Part shown: positions 1 through 8,433 of the stretch, one piece after another
How the letters are laid out: the number at the start of each line of letters is the position of its first letter
Position numbering within the stretch: the first letter of the stretch is position 1
NCBI GenBank assembly: GCA_963726665.1
Contig: CAVSDW010000020.1
Span: 1 to 64,000, forward strand
DNA: 64,000 nt
Direction: 5' to 3'
Source: RPQJ01 sp963726665
GTDB lineage: Bacteria; Pseudomonadota; Gammaproteobacteria; Steroidobacterales; Steroidobacteraceae
Notes under the pieces: generated by a model
Told to the model about the DNA's origin: nothing
Seen by the model: the letters and a program-made list of their open reading frames with translations, nothing else
The model's database searches: none
Translations under genes and position numbers: made by a program

Positions 1-2271
1 GCCCGAGCCGGGCGGCCCCTGGATGAAGAGATAGCTGCCGTCGAGCCGGCGCACCGCGTCGATCGTCTGCTCGAGCAGAGCGTGCGGGTCGCGGACGATG
101 GGCTGGCCCGCCTTGCGACCCTTGAGGCGCGGCAATTGCTTCTCGAACACGGCTTCGAGCGCACGGTAGCGGTGGTCGCCATCGCTGATGCTCTGGCCGA
201 CGCGGAGCAGGGCGGCCTTGAGGACGCCGGCATCGAGCGGCCCGCCCTTGCCGAGGCTCAATGCGTCCGGCAGCTTGCCGCTCTTCTTCGTCGGGGCCAG
301 CCGGACGCGGCGGCGGTCTTCGTCCACCTCGAGCACCTTCACGTTCGCGGCCTCGGGATGCTCGAGCCACACGGCGGACTCGCCGGCCTCGAACTTGATC
401 TCCTGCGGCGGGTACTCGTATTCGTCCACCGTGCCCTTCACTTGCGTGAGCCCGGCGATCGCGTCCACGGAGTCGAGCAGGTCGTCGAACGGCAGCTCGG
501 TGCGCGCGAACATCTCCCACCACTGCGGCTTCTCGTTGCGGCGGTGGAACTCGAGCAGGTCGGCCATCAGCGCGCGGCCGTGCTGCGCGGGCGTCCAGTC
601 GGCCTGCTCGTCGGGCAGGTCGGCGAGCAGCGGTGCGCGGATCTTCTCGACTTCGTCGAGGTAGGCCTGCAGCTTGGGCGACGGCGCGCCTGCGGCGGTC
701 CCGGTGGCGCCTTCGGCGGAGTCGTCCTTGCGCCAGGGCATGTCGGCCGGGCGCTGCTCGAGCAGCCACTCGTGCAGCAGCTGCAGCGACACGACGTCGT
801 CCTCGTTGTAGCGCTCGATCTTCTCGAGCAGCGACTTGTCGCCGGTCTCGAGGTAGCGCTCGTAGTAGACGATGCTCGCGCCGGCGGTCTGCACGTCGCC
901 CTCGCGCGCCTCGCGGTAGAACTTCTCGATGTCCTTGATGGAGTACGAGGGCGTGGACGCGCGGATGGATTCGCGGACGACCTTGTAGAGGTCCACCAGG
1001 CGCCGTTCGCGCAGGAACGTGTCGAGCAGCGCCTCGCGCGTGGCGTGACGGCTCGAGAGCTTCTTGAGCGCGGTGTCCTCGTAGGCGGCGTAGTGGTAGA
1101 CGTGCAGGCCGGGGTGCTTGCGCCTGCGCTGGTCGAGCCAGTCCATGAACCGCTCGAACGCCTGCTTCTCCGCGAGGCGGGTGTGGCCCCAGAAGGGCTT
1201 GAACTTGAAGGCGCCCTTGCCGTCCCGGTAATAGACGCCGAACAGGTACTCGAGCCCGTCGTCGCCGTGGAGCGGGTCGCCTTCCATGTCGAAGTACACG
1301 TCGCCCGCGTCGGGCGGCGGCAGCTGGGCGAACCCGCGCGGCTCGCCGGCCGGGTGCTCGATGAGGCGGTGGTGCAACCGGCCGGTCTCGCGGCCGAGCA
1401 GCTGCATCGCGGCCTGCTCGCGCAGCTTGGTGAGCGATTGCTCGGGCAGGTGGGGGATCTTCCTGGTGGGCTTCAGCTTCGCGAGTTGCTTCAGCGTCGT
1501 GACGCCGGCTTCCTCGAGCTTCTGCACCTGGCCGCTGCGGATGCCCGCGACGAGGTGGAGGCTGTCGTCGTCGATGCGTTGCTGCTCGCAACGCTCCGCC
1601 CAGGCGCACATGCCGCACTTCGCGCAGGGCGTGGGGTAGGTCTCGGTGGGCGGGGTGCCTATGGATTTTCGGAAGCGTTGCAGCAGGCGGCGGAAGTAGC
1701 GGGAGTATTCGGAAACGGTGAATGGCACCGATTCTCGGTCGCCGAGCACCACGTGCATCTCGTGCGGCTCGGCCTGCTGCACCTTGGCCAGCAGGTCGCC
1801 GTAGAAGGCGAGCTGCAGCACGTACGACGCCTTGGCGTGGCGCCCGAGCTTGGTGTCGATGACTTCGTAGCTGTGGTTGCCGAGGGCGGAGGGCTTGTCC
1901 ACCTTGCGCAGGAAGTCCGCGTGGCCGACGAGGTCGCCGTCCAGGAACGTGGCCTGGTAGATGATCGACGCGCCGGCGCGCATGGCGGCCAGCGTCTCGG
2001 CTGCGGCCTTGCCCGGGTCCTTGAACGGATTGGCGATCTCGACGACTTCGCCCGCGCCGGGGTGCAGGCGCTTCAACTCCTCGAGGTACGAGGCCTCGAA
2101 CTCGCGGCCCTTGCGGAAGAGGAGTTCGGCCTGGTCGTCGGGCTTGGTGCGTTGGGCTTTCAGCGCCTCGTCGTCCAGCGCCGCACGGTCGAGCGCGCTC
2201 AGGTGCTCGCACTCGTGGAAGTTCACGAGGTCGGTGGCGGAGAGGAGGAGGCGGGAGTCGCGGCGTTGCAC
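1..2271 (-). CDS. TM0106-family RecB-like nuclease/helicase, N-terminal part (runs off left edge)
   Basis: About 757 residues are visible and the gene continues past base 1. The N-terminal third contains a RecB-like region ending in a cysteine cluster of the type CAKCGMCAWAERC (near residue 217), which in RecB-type nucleases often binds an iron-sulfur cluster. A DEDD-like exonuclease segment follows (DVYFDMEGDP near residue 323, YNEDDV near 487). The last residues before the edge read QGPPGSG, the start of a Walker A loop, so an AAA/UvrD-like helicase domain should lie outside the window. This order matches the TM0106 family of predicted DNA-processing enzymes; the precise substrate is unknown. 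The GTG start at 2271 is chosen because AAGGA lies five bases upstream and an in-frame stop lies just above it. No partner gene is visible. Confidence 0.85.
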   Translation of the reverse strand, partial: MQRRDSRLLLSATDLVNFHECEHLSALDRAALDDEALKAQRTKPDDQAELLFRKGREFEASYLEELKRLHPGAGEVVEIANPFKDPGKAAAETLAAMRAGASIIYQATFLDGDLVGHADFLRKVDKPSALGNHSYEVIDTKLGRHAKASYVLQLAFYGDLLAKVQQAEPHEMHVVLGDRESVPFTVSEYSRYFRRLLQRFRKSIGTPPTETYPTPCAKCGMCAWAERCEQQRIDDDSLHLVAGIRSGQVQKLEEAGVTTLKQLAKLKPTRKIPHLPEQSLTKLREQAAMQLLGRETGRLHHRLIEHPAGEPRGFAQLPPPDAGDVYFDMEGDPLHGDDGLEYLFGVYYRDGKGAFKFKPFWGHTRLAEKQAFERFMDWLDQRRRKHPGLHVYHYAAYEDTALKKLSSRHATREALLDTFLRERRLVDLYKVVRESIRASTPSYSIKDIEKFYREAREGDVQTAGASIVYYERYLETGDKSLLEKIERYNEDDVVSLQLLHEWLLEQRPADMPWRKDDSAEGATGTAAGAPSPKLQAYLDEVEKIRAPLLADLPDEQADWTPAQHGRALMADLLEFHRRNEKPQWWEMFARTELPFDDLLDSVDAIAGLTQVKGTVDEYEYPPQEIKFEAGESAVWLEHPEAANVKVLEVDEDRRRVRLAPTKKSGKLPDALSLGKGGPLDAGVLKAALLRVGQSISDGDHRYRALEAVFEKQLPRLKGRKAGQPIVRDPHALLEQTIDAVRRLDGSYLFIQGPPGSG

Positions 2272-2296
2272 TCGAGTCCTTATGGTCGTTGACGGT

Positions 2297-2370
2297 CCAT
2301 CGTCAGGCTAGCCGGCGGCGGGCTCAATGGATGAGCCTTGTCGAATGGTGGGACGTTTCAGCTGAAATGT
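2297..2370. repeat. Intergenic repeat B, copy 1, with central palindrome
   Basis: About 70 bases beginning CAGGCTAGCCGGCGGCGGGC and containing a near-perfect palindrome ACGTTTCAGCTGAAATGT. Related copies occur at 15213-15283 and 15901-15972. It lies between the nuclease gene start and the TA pair at 2503. Function is unknown; an operator, a hairpin in RNA or a mobile-element scar are all possible. Confidence 0.7.
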
Positions 2371-2502
2371 GTACCCGAACTTATCAATATTTCTGCCGCT
2401 GCATTTCGTGGTGAATGCGGCCGATTTGAAGATGGCTCCGGCCACGCGGTAGGCAGATCGTACACAGACCGTGCCCGCACTGATTGGTGCTAGGATTGGC
2501 TC

Positions 2503-2736
2503 ATGGCGATTTCCCGCGAAGATCTGTTTCGCAAGGCTCTTGCGCTCGATGCTTTGGATCGGACCGAGCTTGTCGGACTCTTGATCGACAGTCTCGACCC
2601 GGAAACGGAACAGGGCGCCGAGGCCGCGTGGCTGCAGGAAATCGATCGCCGTGCTCGGGAGATAGATTCCGGCACCGTCCAGACCATTCCTTGGGAGATT
2701 GCACGGGAGCGGCTGTTGCGCGCTCCCCGTGACTGA
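2503..2736 (+). CDS. Addiction-module antitoxin, CHP02574-like
   Basis: A 77-residue acidic protein (starts MAISREDLFRKALALDAL) whose length and pattern (LLIDSLDP in the first half, a C-terminal WEIARERLL) fit the putative addiction-module component family (PF09720), antitoxins that bind a ParE/RelE-type toxin. The ATG at 2503 follows TTGGCTC, without a strong ribosome site. Its stop overlaps the toxin start at 2729 by eight bases, the usual coupling in type II TA operons. Repeat B copy 1 lies about 130 bases upstream. The neutralising role is inferred from the family and the pairing. Confidence 0.8.
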   Translation: MAISREDLFRKALALDALDRTELVGLLIDSLDPETEQGAEAAWLQEIDRRAREIDSGTVQTIPWEIARERLLRAPRD

Positions 2737-3028
2737 CAGTCTGCCGGTTCGCCTCCATCCTCTCGCCGAGGATGATGCCTCGGCTGCCTACAGCTGGTAC
2801 CTCGAGCGCAACCCCATCGTCGCGGAGATCTTCTTCGCCGAGCTCAACTCGGCGATGGACCGTATCGCGCAGAATCCGCGGCGGTGGCCACGGATGGGCG
2901 GATCGTACCGTCGATACCTGCTTGGGAGGTTCCCGTACAGCGTCGTGTATCAGGAGAAGCCGGGACATATCGAGGTAGTGGCGGTCGCTCATCATCGAAG
3001 GCGGCCCGGGTATTGGGCGCGACGTTGA
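2729..3028 (+). CDS. RelE/ParE-family toxin
   Basis: A 99-residue basic protein starting at GTG 2729 inside the antitoxin 3' end. It has the RelE/ParE layout: helix pair with AAYSWYLERNP and FFAELNSAMDRI, then the beta segment RRYLLGRFPYSVVYQ and a final strand IEVVAVAHHRRRPGYW. The HHRRRPGYW tail is typical of ParE-like toxins partnered with CHP02574 antitoxins. It could act on DNA gyrase or on ribosome-bound mRNA; the sequence does not decide between them. The reading frame is intact, so this module is probably functional. Directly after its stop lies a 42-base scar matching another antitoxin (3028-3069). Confidence 0.85.
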   Translation: MTDSLPVRLHPLAEDDASAAYSWYLERNPIVAEIFFAELNSAMDRIAQNPRRWPRMGGSYRRYLLGRFPYSVVYQEKPGHIEVVAVAHHRRRPGYWARR

Positions 3029-3069
3029 CGTCGCGCAGCAGCGGCACAATGAGCCGCGGGAATCCCTGT
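3028..3069 (+). pseudogene. 42-bp scar of the 13.6-kb antitoxin gene
   Basis: These 42 bases match 13741-13782, an internal part of the antitoxin gene at 13614, with one mismatch. No reading frame of that gene survives here. It shows that fragments of TA genes have moved or been lost around this chromosome region. Confidence 0.65.
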
Positions 3070-3151
3070 GGATGCCCGGCTTATGACGGAATTCCGGCGC
3101 GATCGCGGGCTCGTCCCTGAGCCCGCATTCTCGAACGCGCTCGTCGCGGCG

Positions 3152-4480
3152 TTAGGCGCCCGGCGTCTTCCTCTCGGCCTTTCCCTGGCTCGGCTTGCGC
3201 CGCAGGTAGGGCGCCGCAGGCGATGCGACGCTGAGGCTGAGCGACTCCGCGCGCGCTGCAAGCCTCGAGCTCATCCTCCTTGAGGAGAATGCCGACTCCT
3301 TCGCGAACATCACCTCGTCCTTGCTTGCCGCGAGTTCGCGCAGCTCATTGAGCGCCTCGGCGACCCAGGGATTGTTCGCCGCGATACGCTCGGCTCGCTT
3401 GAGCGACCGCGCCACGGCATCCCAATCGCCGCGCAGCGCCGCTGACCGGGCTTTAGTCTGCAGGTATGCCGCCTCGAGTTCGTCCGCACGCCGCGCGACG
3501 AGTTCATCCTCGGCGATCGCGCCGAAGGCGGAGGCGGGGAGCGCGGGCAGGGCGAGCGACATCGGCTGGATGGCGCGGGGCTCGCCGTCGAGAGTTGCGT
3601 AGCGGAGCGAGAACGAGCAGAGCGCCAGCGCCGCGTCGGGGCCGGCGTCGGCGAGCAAGCGCGACGGTACGCGCAGGCGCACCACCACCCACGCCTCACC
3701 GCCAAACGCAAGGTTCGGCAGCAGCCAGGCGTTGTCGCCGTCGGCGACGTAGTCGTTCAGCATCTTCGCCTTCACGCCGGCGGCCGGTGCGATTTCGAGC
3801 CGCGGGCGACGCGCGCAGAGCGCGTTCAGCAACTCGAACTCCTCGCGGAACGGGTCCATGAGGTCGTCGGCGGTCTGGCCGTAGTACGAGCTGCCCTGGC
3901 CGTGGCGCGCCATGCCGATCATGAGTTCCTCGTTGAACCCGTGGCCCAGGCCGTAGGTGGAGGTCGAGACGCCGGCGCGCGCTAGGTCGGCGCACTGCGC
4001 GCAGATCGGGTCGTGTCGGTGAGGCCGTGGTTGGCGCGGCCGTCCGAGAGCAGGATCACGCGCGAGGTGACGTCGTCCTGGTGCGCGGGGCGAGCGTCTC
4101 GGCGCCCTGCAGCCAGCCGCCGTGCAGGTCGGTGTTGCCGCCGGCATCGATCCCGCGGATCGCGCGCCGCGCGGCCTCCTTGTCGGCAAGCGGCGTGGCG
4201 GCACGAGCGTCTGCACCCGGTTGTCGTACACGACGAGCGAGAGCTGGTCGGTCGGCTGCAGCCCGTCGAGCACGAACTCGGCGCAGCGCTTCGCCTCGTC
4301 GAGCGGCTGGCCGGACATCGAGCCGGAGCGGTCGATGACGAGCGCGAGATGCGGCGGGTTGCGCGTCGGCAGCCGGCGGGCGCGTCGGGCGCCTGCACGC
4401 GGACGAGCACGTCGAGTCGGCGTCGTGGCCGGCCGCAGGCCGGGCCGGCGCGCCGTGATGATCATCGTGGGTGTATTCAT
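3152..4480 (-). CDS. VWA-domain protein, reading frame broken several times
   Basis: About 442 residues. A short N-terminal region is followed by a von Willebrand factor A domain with a complete MIDAS metal site: VIDRSGSMSG (DxSxS), a threonine in GGNTDLHGG and LLSDGRANHGL. The C-terminal half is alpha-rich and may bind partners. To read the whole protein the frame must change near 4425, 4365, 4190 and 4010; all the expected motifs are present in one frame or another, so base errors are more likely than decay. The ATG at 4480 lies two bases after the stop of the upstream gene, with AAGGAAGG as ribosome site, so the two are co-translated. VWA proteins of this kind usually act in metal-dependent complexes; no partner ATPase is visible here. 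Confidence 0.7.
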   Translation of the reverse strand: MNTPTMIITARRPGLRPATTPTRRARPRAGARRARRLPTRNPPHLALVIDRSGSMSGQPLDEAKRCAEFVLDGLQPTDQLSLVVYDNRVQTLVPPRRLPTRRPRGARSAGSMPAATPTCTAAGCRAPRRSPRAPGRRHLARDPALGRPRQPRPHRHDPICAQCADLARAGVSTSTYGLGHGFNEELMIGMARHGQGSSYYGQTADDLMDPFREEFELLNALCARRPRLEIAPAAGVKAKMLNDYVADGDNAWLLPNLAFGGEAWVVVRLRVPSRLLADAGPDAALALCSFSLRYATLDGEPRAIQPMSLALPALPASAFGAIAEDELVARRADELEAAYLQTKARSAALRGDWDAVARSLKRAERIAANNPWVAEALNELRELAASKDEVMFAKESAFSSRRMSSRLAARAESLSLSVASPAAPYLRRKPSQGKAERKTPGA

Positions 4481-4482
4481 GA

Positions 4483-5247
4483 TTACCTTCCTTTTTGTAT
4501 GCGCTCTTCCTGGAGCGCCTGGGTCAACGCTGCCCCGAGGGTGGCCGGGGTGTCTTCGCTCATCTCGCTCAGCCGCAGGGCGTCCACGTCCACGTGGCAC
4601 CACGGCGTGAGCTCGATGCGTACGATCTGGCTGCGCTCGAGCGGCCTTCCGGGTTGCCGAGCGCCTTGAGGTTTTCTTCGAGTGACACGCGGCGGCGCGA
4701 GATGTCGGCGGCGACCGAGAGCGGCGTCTCGAGCCTCATCGCCTGCTGCACCGCGCGTCGCTTCGACGCGGAAGGAGGCGGTTCCTCGGACGCAAGGCTG
4801 AAGCTCTCCATGTCCTCGCGGATGGCCATCGGACGGGTGCCGCTCGCGCGCAGGCCTGGGCGAGGAGCGCCGATACTTCGCGACCACTTCCTCGGCGCGC
4901 GTGAGCGGCCGCTCCGACGGGATGAGCTGCGCGAGGCCGGTGACATCCGTGGCGCGGACGATCTCCGCGGCCTTGGCGAGCGGCCAGCCGTCCTTGAGGA
5001 GGTAGCGGGTGGCGAGGAACTCGACGATCTGCCGCAGCCCGAACAGCGCCTCCCGGCCCTCGCGCTCGGGCGCCGTCAGCACCCCGACCTGGACGTAGTG
5101 GCGGACGAGGCGCTCGTTCGCCGAGCCCGCGTCGTCCGTCAGGGAGGGGACGCCCGCAAGAACCTCGTTGCACTTGTCCGCGAGCTCCGCAGCCGTGCCG
5201 CGCCAGTCGGCGAGTTCGTCGGGGAGGGAGAGAAGGATGGGTTTCAT
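4483..5247 (-). CDS. MerR-like helix-turn-helix protein, reading frame broken twice
   Basis: About 254 residues starting MKPILLSLPDELADWRG. Residues 25-120 read like a winged-helix MerR-type domain (NERLVRHYVQVGVLTAPER, then ALFGLRQIVEFLATRYLL), in which the Y-x-x-x-G-L/V-L element is typical. The rest, including DMESFSLASEE and QIVRIELTPWCHVDVDA, has no family I recognise. The frame shifts near 4860 and back near 4640. The ATG at 5247 is preferred over one at 5283 because the predicted promoter places the transcript start near 5277. It is coupled to the VWA gene downstream and probably controls this two-gene operon; that is inference from position. Confidence 0.6.
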   Translation of the reverse strand: MKPILLSLPDELADWRGTAAELADKCNEVLAGVPSLTDDAGSANERLVRHYVQVGVLTAPEREGREALFGLRQIVEFLATRYLLKDGWPLAKAAEIVRATDVTGLAQLIPSERPLTRAEEVVAKYRRSSPRPARERHPSDGHPRGHGELQPCVRGTASFRVEATRGAAGDEARDAALGRRRHLAPPRVTRRKPQGARQPGRPLERSQIVRIELTPWCHVDVDALRLSEMSEDTPATLGAALTQALQEERIQKGR

Positions 5248-5284
5248 TGGGTATCGGGGATCGCTGTCAATGTCAGTGATCATG

Positions 5285-5312
5285 AGTATACACTAAGACA
5301 TGTAATTGACAA
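5285..5312 (-). promoter_or_regulatory. Sigma70-like promoter of the MerR-like/VWA operon
   Basis: On the minus strand TTGTCA (5312-5307) and TATACT (5290-5285) are separated by 16 bases, a good match to the housekeeping consensus. The surrounding AT-rich stretch (5265-5330) contains two TGATCA-centred elements, candidates for autoregulation by the encoded MerR-like protein. Confidence 0.55.
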
Positions 5313-5446
5313 TGATCAGTGTGAGTGTTGAGGCAGGAATGTGGACATTTGGGAGGTCGGCTCTGGGGAAAGGGTCGCAGGGCGCGGGCTCGCCTGGTGA
5401 GCCTGTCCACAGGCACGATGCCCTGGGCAACCAGTAGGAGGTCCGA

Positions 5447-6917
5447 ATGACGACCCAGGCCGCACCTGTTTCCGACCACGCGCGCCGCACCGTGCGCCGG
5501 GTTGCCGGACTGCTCTCGCGGGCCGATGCGCTCCTGGTCACGGCGGGTGCGGGCATGAGCGTCGAGTCCGGGCTGCCGGGTTTTCGCGACCTGCGCCGGT
5601 TCTGGGATTCCTACCCGCTGCTCGAGTCCCTCGGTGTCACGTTCGAGCAGATGGCGCAGCCGCTGTCGTTCGACGACATGCCCGAAATGGCATGGGCCTG
5701 GTACGGCCATCGCCAGCAGATGTACCGCGAGGCGATTCCGCACGAGGGTTACCGGATCCTGCGTTCATGGTGCGGGGCAATGCCGCTCGGTAGCTTCGTG
5801 ATGACGTCGAACGTCGATGGACAGTTTCACGCGGCTGGGTTCTCAGACTGGCAGGTCGTCGAGCGGCACGGAAGCATTCATCGCTACCAGTGCACCGTCC
5901 CCTGCAGTGACCAGACCTGGAGTGCAGACCCGCGCGGACCCGAGATCGACGCCTCGACGCTGCGCGTGACCGGTGAGCTTCCCCGCTGTCCGCACTGCGG
6001 AGCGCTGGCACGGCCGAACGTATTGATGTTCAACGATACCCGGTGGGTCGATGCCAGGCGCCGCGAGCAGCAACGCGGCTACGACGCGTGGTTGGCGGGC
6101 CTGCGCGGAAAGCGGCTGGTCGTCGTCGAGTGCGGCGCGGGACCGGGCGCCGCGTCGATCCGTCGCGTCAGCGAGCGGCTGCTCGAGCGATCGTCAGTGT
6201 CGCTGGTTCGTATCAATCCCGCGGCAGTCGAGGCGGACGAACCCACGCATGTGCTCAAGTTGCCGGCACGGCAGGCGATCGCGTTGATCCACGAGTCGTT
6301 GCCCAGCCTGTTCGGCGGGCCCGGACGCGCCGGTCGAAAGGCAAGAGCCGCCCGCGATCGAATTGCCCACCGGGCCCATCCATCTCCATCTCGAGCCGGT
6401 AACGCGTGTGGACCTGGGGCTGGGGCTGGTCACGCCGTTCGACCCGACGGGCATCACGCACGACGGTGCGTCCGCGTTCATGGACCGCTACGCCGAGGCG
6501 CAATCCCGCTGGGTGCAGGTGCCCGACATCCGCGGCCTGTCGGCGCCCGGCTGCACGATGAGGGCCGGTGTCTTCCACACGCCCGAGTACGACGCGGGCG
6601 GCACGCCGGGCATCGCCATCGTGTTCGTCCAGGGGCCCGCTGGCGAAGCGGTGACGACATTCGGTATCGGGCGGCGCGCGTCGGACGGGCCGTTCCTGTG
6701 GCGGTTGCTCTACGACACGCGGAACCGCTCGCTGGTGCCGCTCGACTATCCGCGCGTGCCGTGGGTGGCCCGCAGGCCCGATGGCGACCTGGCCCGCGAC
6801 GCGGCGCTCGCGCCATACCTTGCGGAATTCGAACGCGTGCTCACCTGGTCGTATCTGCGGTTTCTCGCCTTCGTGGATGCCACCAGGAAGACAGACGACG
6901 CCAGCGGTCACGGCTGA
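5447..6917 (+). CDS. Sir2-family NAD-dependent deacetylase with C-terminal extension (one frame break)
   Basis: About 489 residues. Residues 30-290 form a sirtuin domain: LLVTAGAGMSVESGLPGFR for NAD binding, TSNVDGQF, catalytic HGS with the family histidine, and zinc ligands CTVPC and CPHCG. Known sirtuins remove acyl groups from lysine using NAD. After LPSLFGG the frame slips near 6318; in the new frame the protein runs on for some 200 residues from LPTGPIHLHLEPVTRVDLG to 6917. This extension matches nothing I recognise; it may be a substrate domain or a second gene fused by the slip. AGTAGGAGG lies upstream of the ATG, a strong ribosome site. No operon partner is obvious. Confidence 0.8.
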
Positions 6918-6925
6918 GGCGGACG

Positions 6926-6942
6926 GGCTCACGTGGTGAGCC
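6926..6942. terminator. Hairpin after the Sir2-type gene
   Basis: GGCTCAC and GTGAGCC form a perfect seven-base stem with a three-base loop, nine bases after the Sir2 stop. No T-run follows, so it may be a weak terminator or an RNA-stabilising hairpin. Confidence 0.35.
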
Positions 6943-7027
6943 TCGGCCTCGCTAGCATTGAGAGCGTAGGACGAGAGAGAAGGTCTTGAGAACGGAGGGT
7001 GAGCCCTCATCTACGAATGGTGTGAAG

Positions 7028-7250
7028 AGTGGAGCCTGCGCTCCAGCCAACCGACCCACGTGGGCGCGGTGGTTCCCCCGGCAACCGGGGCACACGGCCG
7101 AAAGGCAAACCAGTCACCCAGCGGGGTGACGCTGCGGGCAACACGATCGGAGCACGCCCGGCTCCACCAAACGATGTTGACGACGGTCGCCGAGGACGGT
7201 GGCCCCTGAAACCGCGCGTGACGCGGCACTGGATGAGTCACGGGACGCGC
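7028..7250 (+). ncRNA. Candidate structured RNA or leader upstream of the 7272 gene
   Basis: Between the Sir2 gene and 7272 there is no convincing coding frame, but there are at least six consecutive stems: 7030-7045 (six pairs), the palindrome CCCACGTGGG at 7055-7064, 7076-7090 (CCCCGG/CCGGGG), 7097-7106 (GCC-GAAA-GGC, a GNRA tetraloop), 7113-7130 (GTCACCC/GGGTGAC, seven pairs) and 7149-7165 (GGAGC/GCTCC). A GTGAC/GTCAC pair spans 7218-7241. It matches no riboswitch or RNA class I can name. Strand is assumed from the downstream genes. Confidence 0.35.
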
Positions 7251-7271
7251 ACGGACCTGAGGTGACTATGG

Positions 7272-7889
7272 ATGTGGGTATATCCGTGTTTTGAAGGCGA
7301 TGTGGACATGGCGCGAGCGTGGGTGCAGCACGACCTGTACTTCACCTGCCCGACGCGACCCTCCATTGATATCTTCGGCGGCTCGACGCTCGGCTTCATC
7401 TGGGCGAACGTGATACTCGCCGCCCATGCGCGCCGACGTTCGGTCCCTTGGCTCGACCGGAACTGGGAGCGTCTGCTGAAAATAGAACGTGATGGGTTCA
7501 GTCACAAGCTGCTGCAGGTGCCGCACGAGCACATGGCTGCCTACCACCGCTGGACCATGCCGCGCGTGGAGCGCGAGGGCGTCATGTACACGAGCGACGA
7601 CACCTACCCGATGGACCTGCTGGAGGACTGGCGTGCGTTCCTCAAGGCCGACGTCTTCGATCTGCTGTCCTCGAACCGGACGCTCGTGTCACTCGCCAAG
7701 TCGATGGTCTACCAATCGTTTGACGCAGGAGAAGAGGCGTACCACGATTTCCAGGACATCCTGATGCGGCGCTACGGTTATGAGTGTGTGGCAGAGACCG
7801 GGTGGGCCGCCGACGTAGCGGCGAGGGCGCTGCCTGCGGGGTGGAGCCCTTCACATACCCCGTTGGCCGCAGGAGGCGTGCATGCATAA
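7272..7889 (+). CDS. Protein of unknown function coupled to an HD hydrolase
   Basis: 205 residues, family not recognised. It is rich in aromatic residues and has no signal peptide or clear membrane segment; notable stretches are HDLYFTCPTRPSIDIFGG near the start, KLLQVPHEHMAAYHRW in the middle and YHDFQDILMRRYGYEC near the end. The ATG at 7272 is preceded by GAGGTG at seven bases, a good site; an inner ATG at 7308 is possible. The gene overlaps the HD-hydrolase gene by eight bases and carries that gene's AGGAGG site inside its own 3' end, so both are made together. A hairpin-rich leader precedes it. It could be a toxin or effector restrained by the hydrolase, but that is only inference. Confidence 0.6.
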   Translation: MWVYPCFEGDVDMARAWVQHDLYFTCPTRPSIDIFGGSTLGFIWANVILAAHARRRSVPWLDRNWERLLKIERDGFSHKLLQVPHEHMAAYHRWTMPRVEREGVMYTSDDTYPMDLLEDWRAFLKADVFDLLSSNRTLVSLAKSMVYQSFDAGEEAYHDFQDILMRRYGYECVAETGWAADVAARALPAGWSPSHTPLAAGGVHA

Positions 7890-8433
7890 GCCTAAGACGA
7901 ACGACGACATTGGCCTGGTGCTGAGAGCGGCGCAGTTCGCGGCCCACAAGCACCGAGACCAGCGGCGAAAGGATGTGAAGGCGACCCCTTACATCAATCA
8001 CCCGATCAGCCTCGCCGAGGTGCTGCACACGGACGGAGGCGTGCGCGATCCGATCGTCATCGCCGCCGCGCTGTTGCACGACACCATCGAGGACACGAAG
8101 ACGACCTACGACGAGCTGCGGGGCATGTTCGGTGCACCAGTGGCGGACGTCGTCGTTGAAGTGACCGACGTGAAGTTCCTGGCAAAGGATTCGCGCAAGC
8201 GCCTGCAGGTCGCGAAGGCCGGACGAGCCAGCGAGCGGGCGCGACAAGTGAAGCTCGCCGACAAGATCTGCAACCTGCGCGACATCCTCGCAAGTCCGCC
8301 GGCCGGATGGTCCCTGGCTCGTCAGCAGAAGTACTTCGACTGGTCCAAGGAAGTGGTGGACCAGGCACGCGGGGTCAATCCGCGGCTCGAGCGGATGTTC
8401 GATCAGCTGTACCGAAAGAGGCCGACGGGCTGA
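7882..8433 (+). CDS. HD-domain hydrolase, MESH1/SpoT-hydrolase-like
   Basis: 183 residues made of a single HD domain like the hydrolase half of RelA/SpoT proteins. Key elements are visible: RRKDVKATPYINHPISLAEV near residue 33, ALLHDTIEDT near 72 with the metal-binding HD and ED, and KLADKICNLRDIL near 120. Stand-alone enzymes of this type remove the 3' pyrophosphate of (p)ppGpp or related nucleotides with manganese. There is no synthetase domain. The start has AGGAGG seven bases upstream, within the preceding gene, which it overlaps by eight bases. The pairing with an unknown protein resembles TA arrangements in which small alarmone hydrolases act as antitoxins, but its partner lacks synthetase motifs. 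Confidence 0.85.
   Translation: MHKPKTNDDIGLVLRAAQFAAHKHRDQRRKDVKATPYINHPISLAEVLHTDGGVRDPIVIAAALLHDTIEDTKTTYDELRGMFGAPVADVVVEVTDVKFLAKDSRKRLQVAKAGRASERARQVKLADKICNLRDILASPPAGWSLARQQKYFDWSKEVVDQARGVNPRLERMFDQLYRKRPTG

Noticed and set aside
82..2292. Long plus-strand frame at the left edge
   Set aside because: The minus strand encodes nuclease motifs, a cysteine cluster and a Walker A loop; the plus frame has none.
3068..3283. 71-codon plus-strand frame after the first TA pair
   Set aside because: No family features or ribosome site; it runs into the end of the VWA gene on the other strand.
7028..7250. Retron, group II intron or type III TA RNA
   Set aside because: No reverse transcriptase is near, no intron domain V/VI pattern was seen, and there are no tandem repeats of the ToxIN antitoxin kind.
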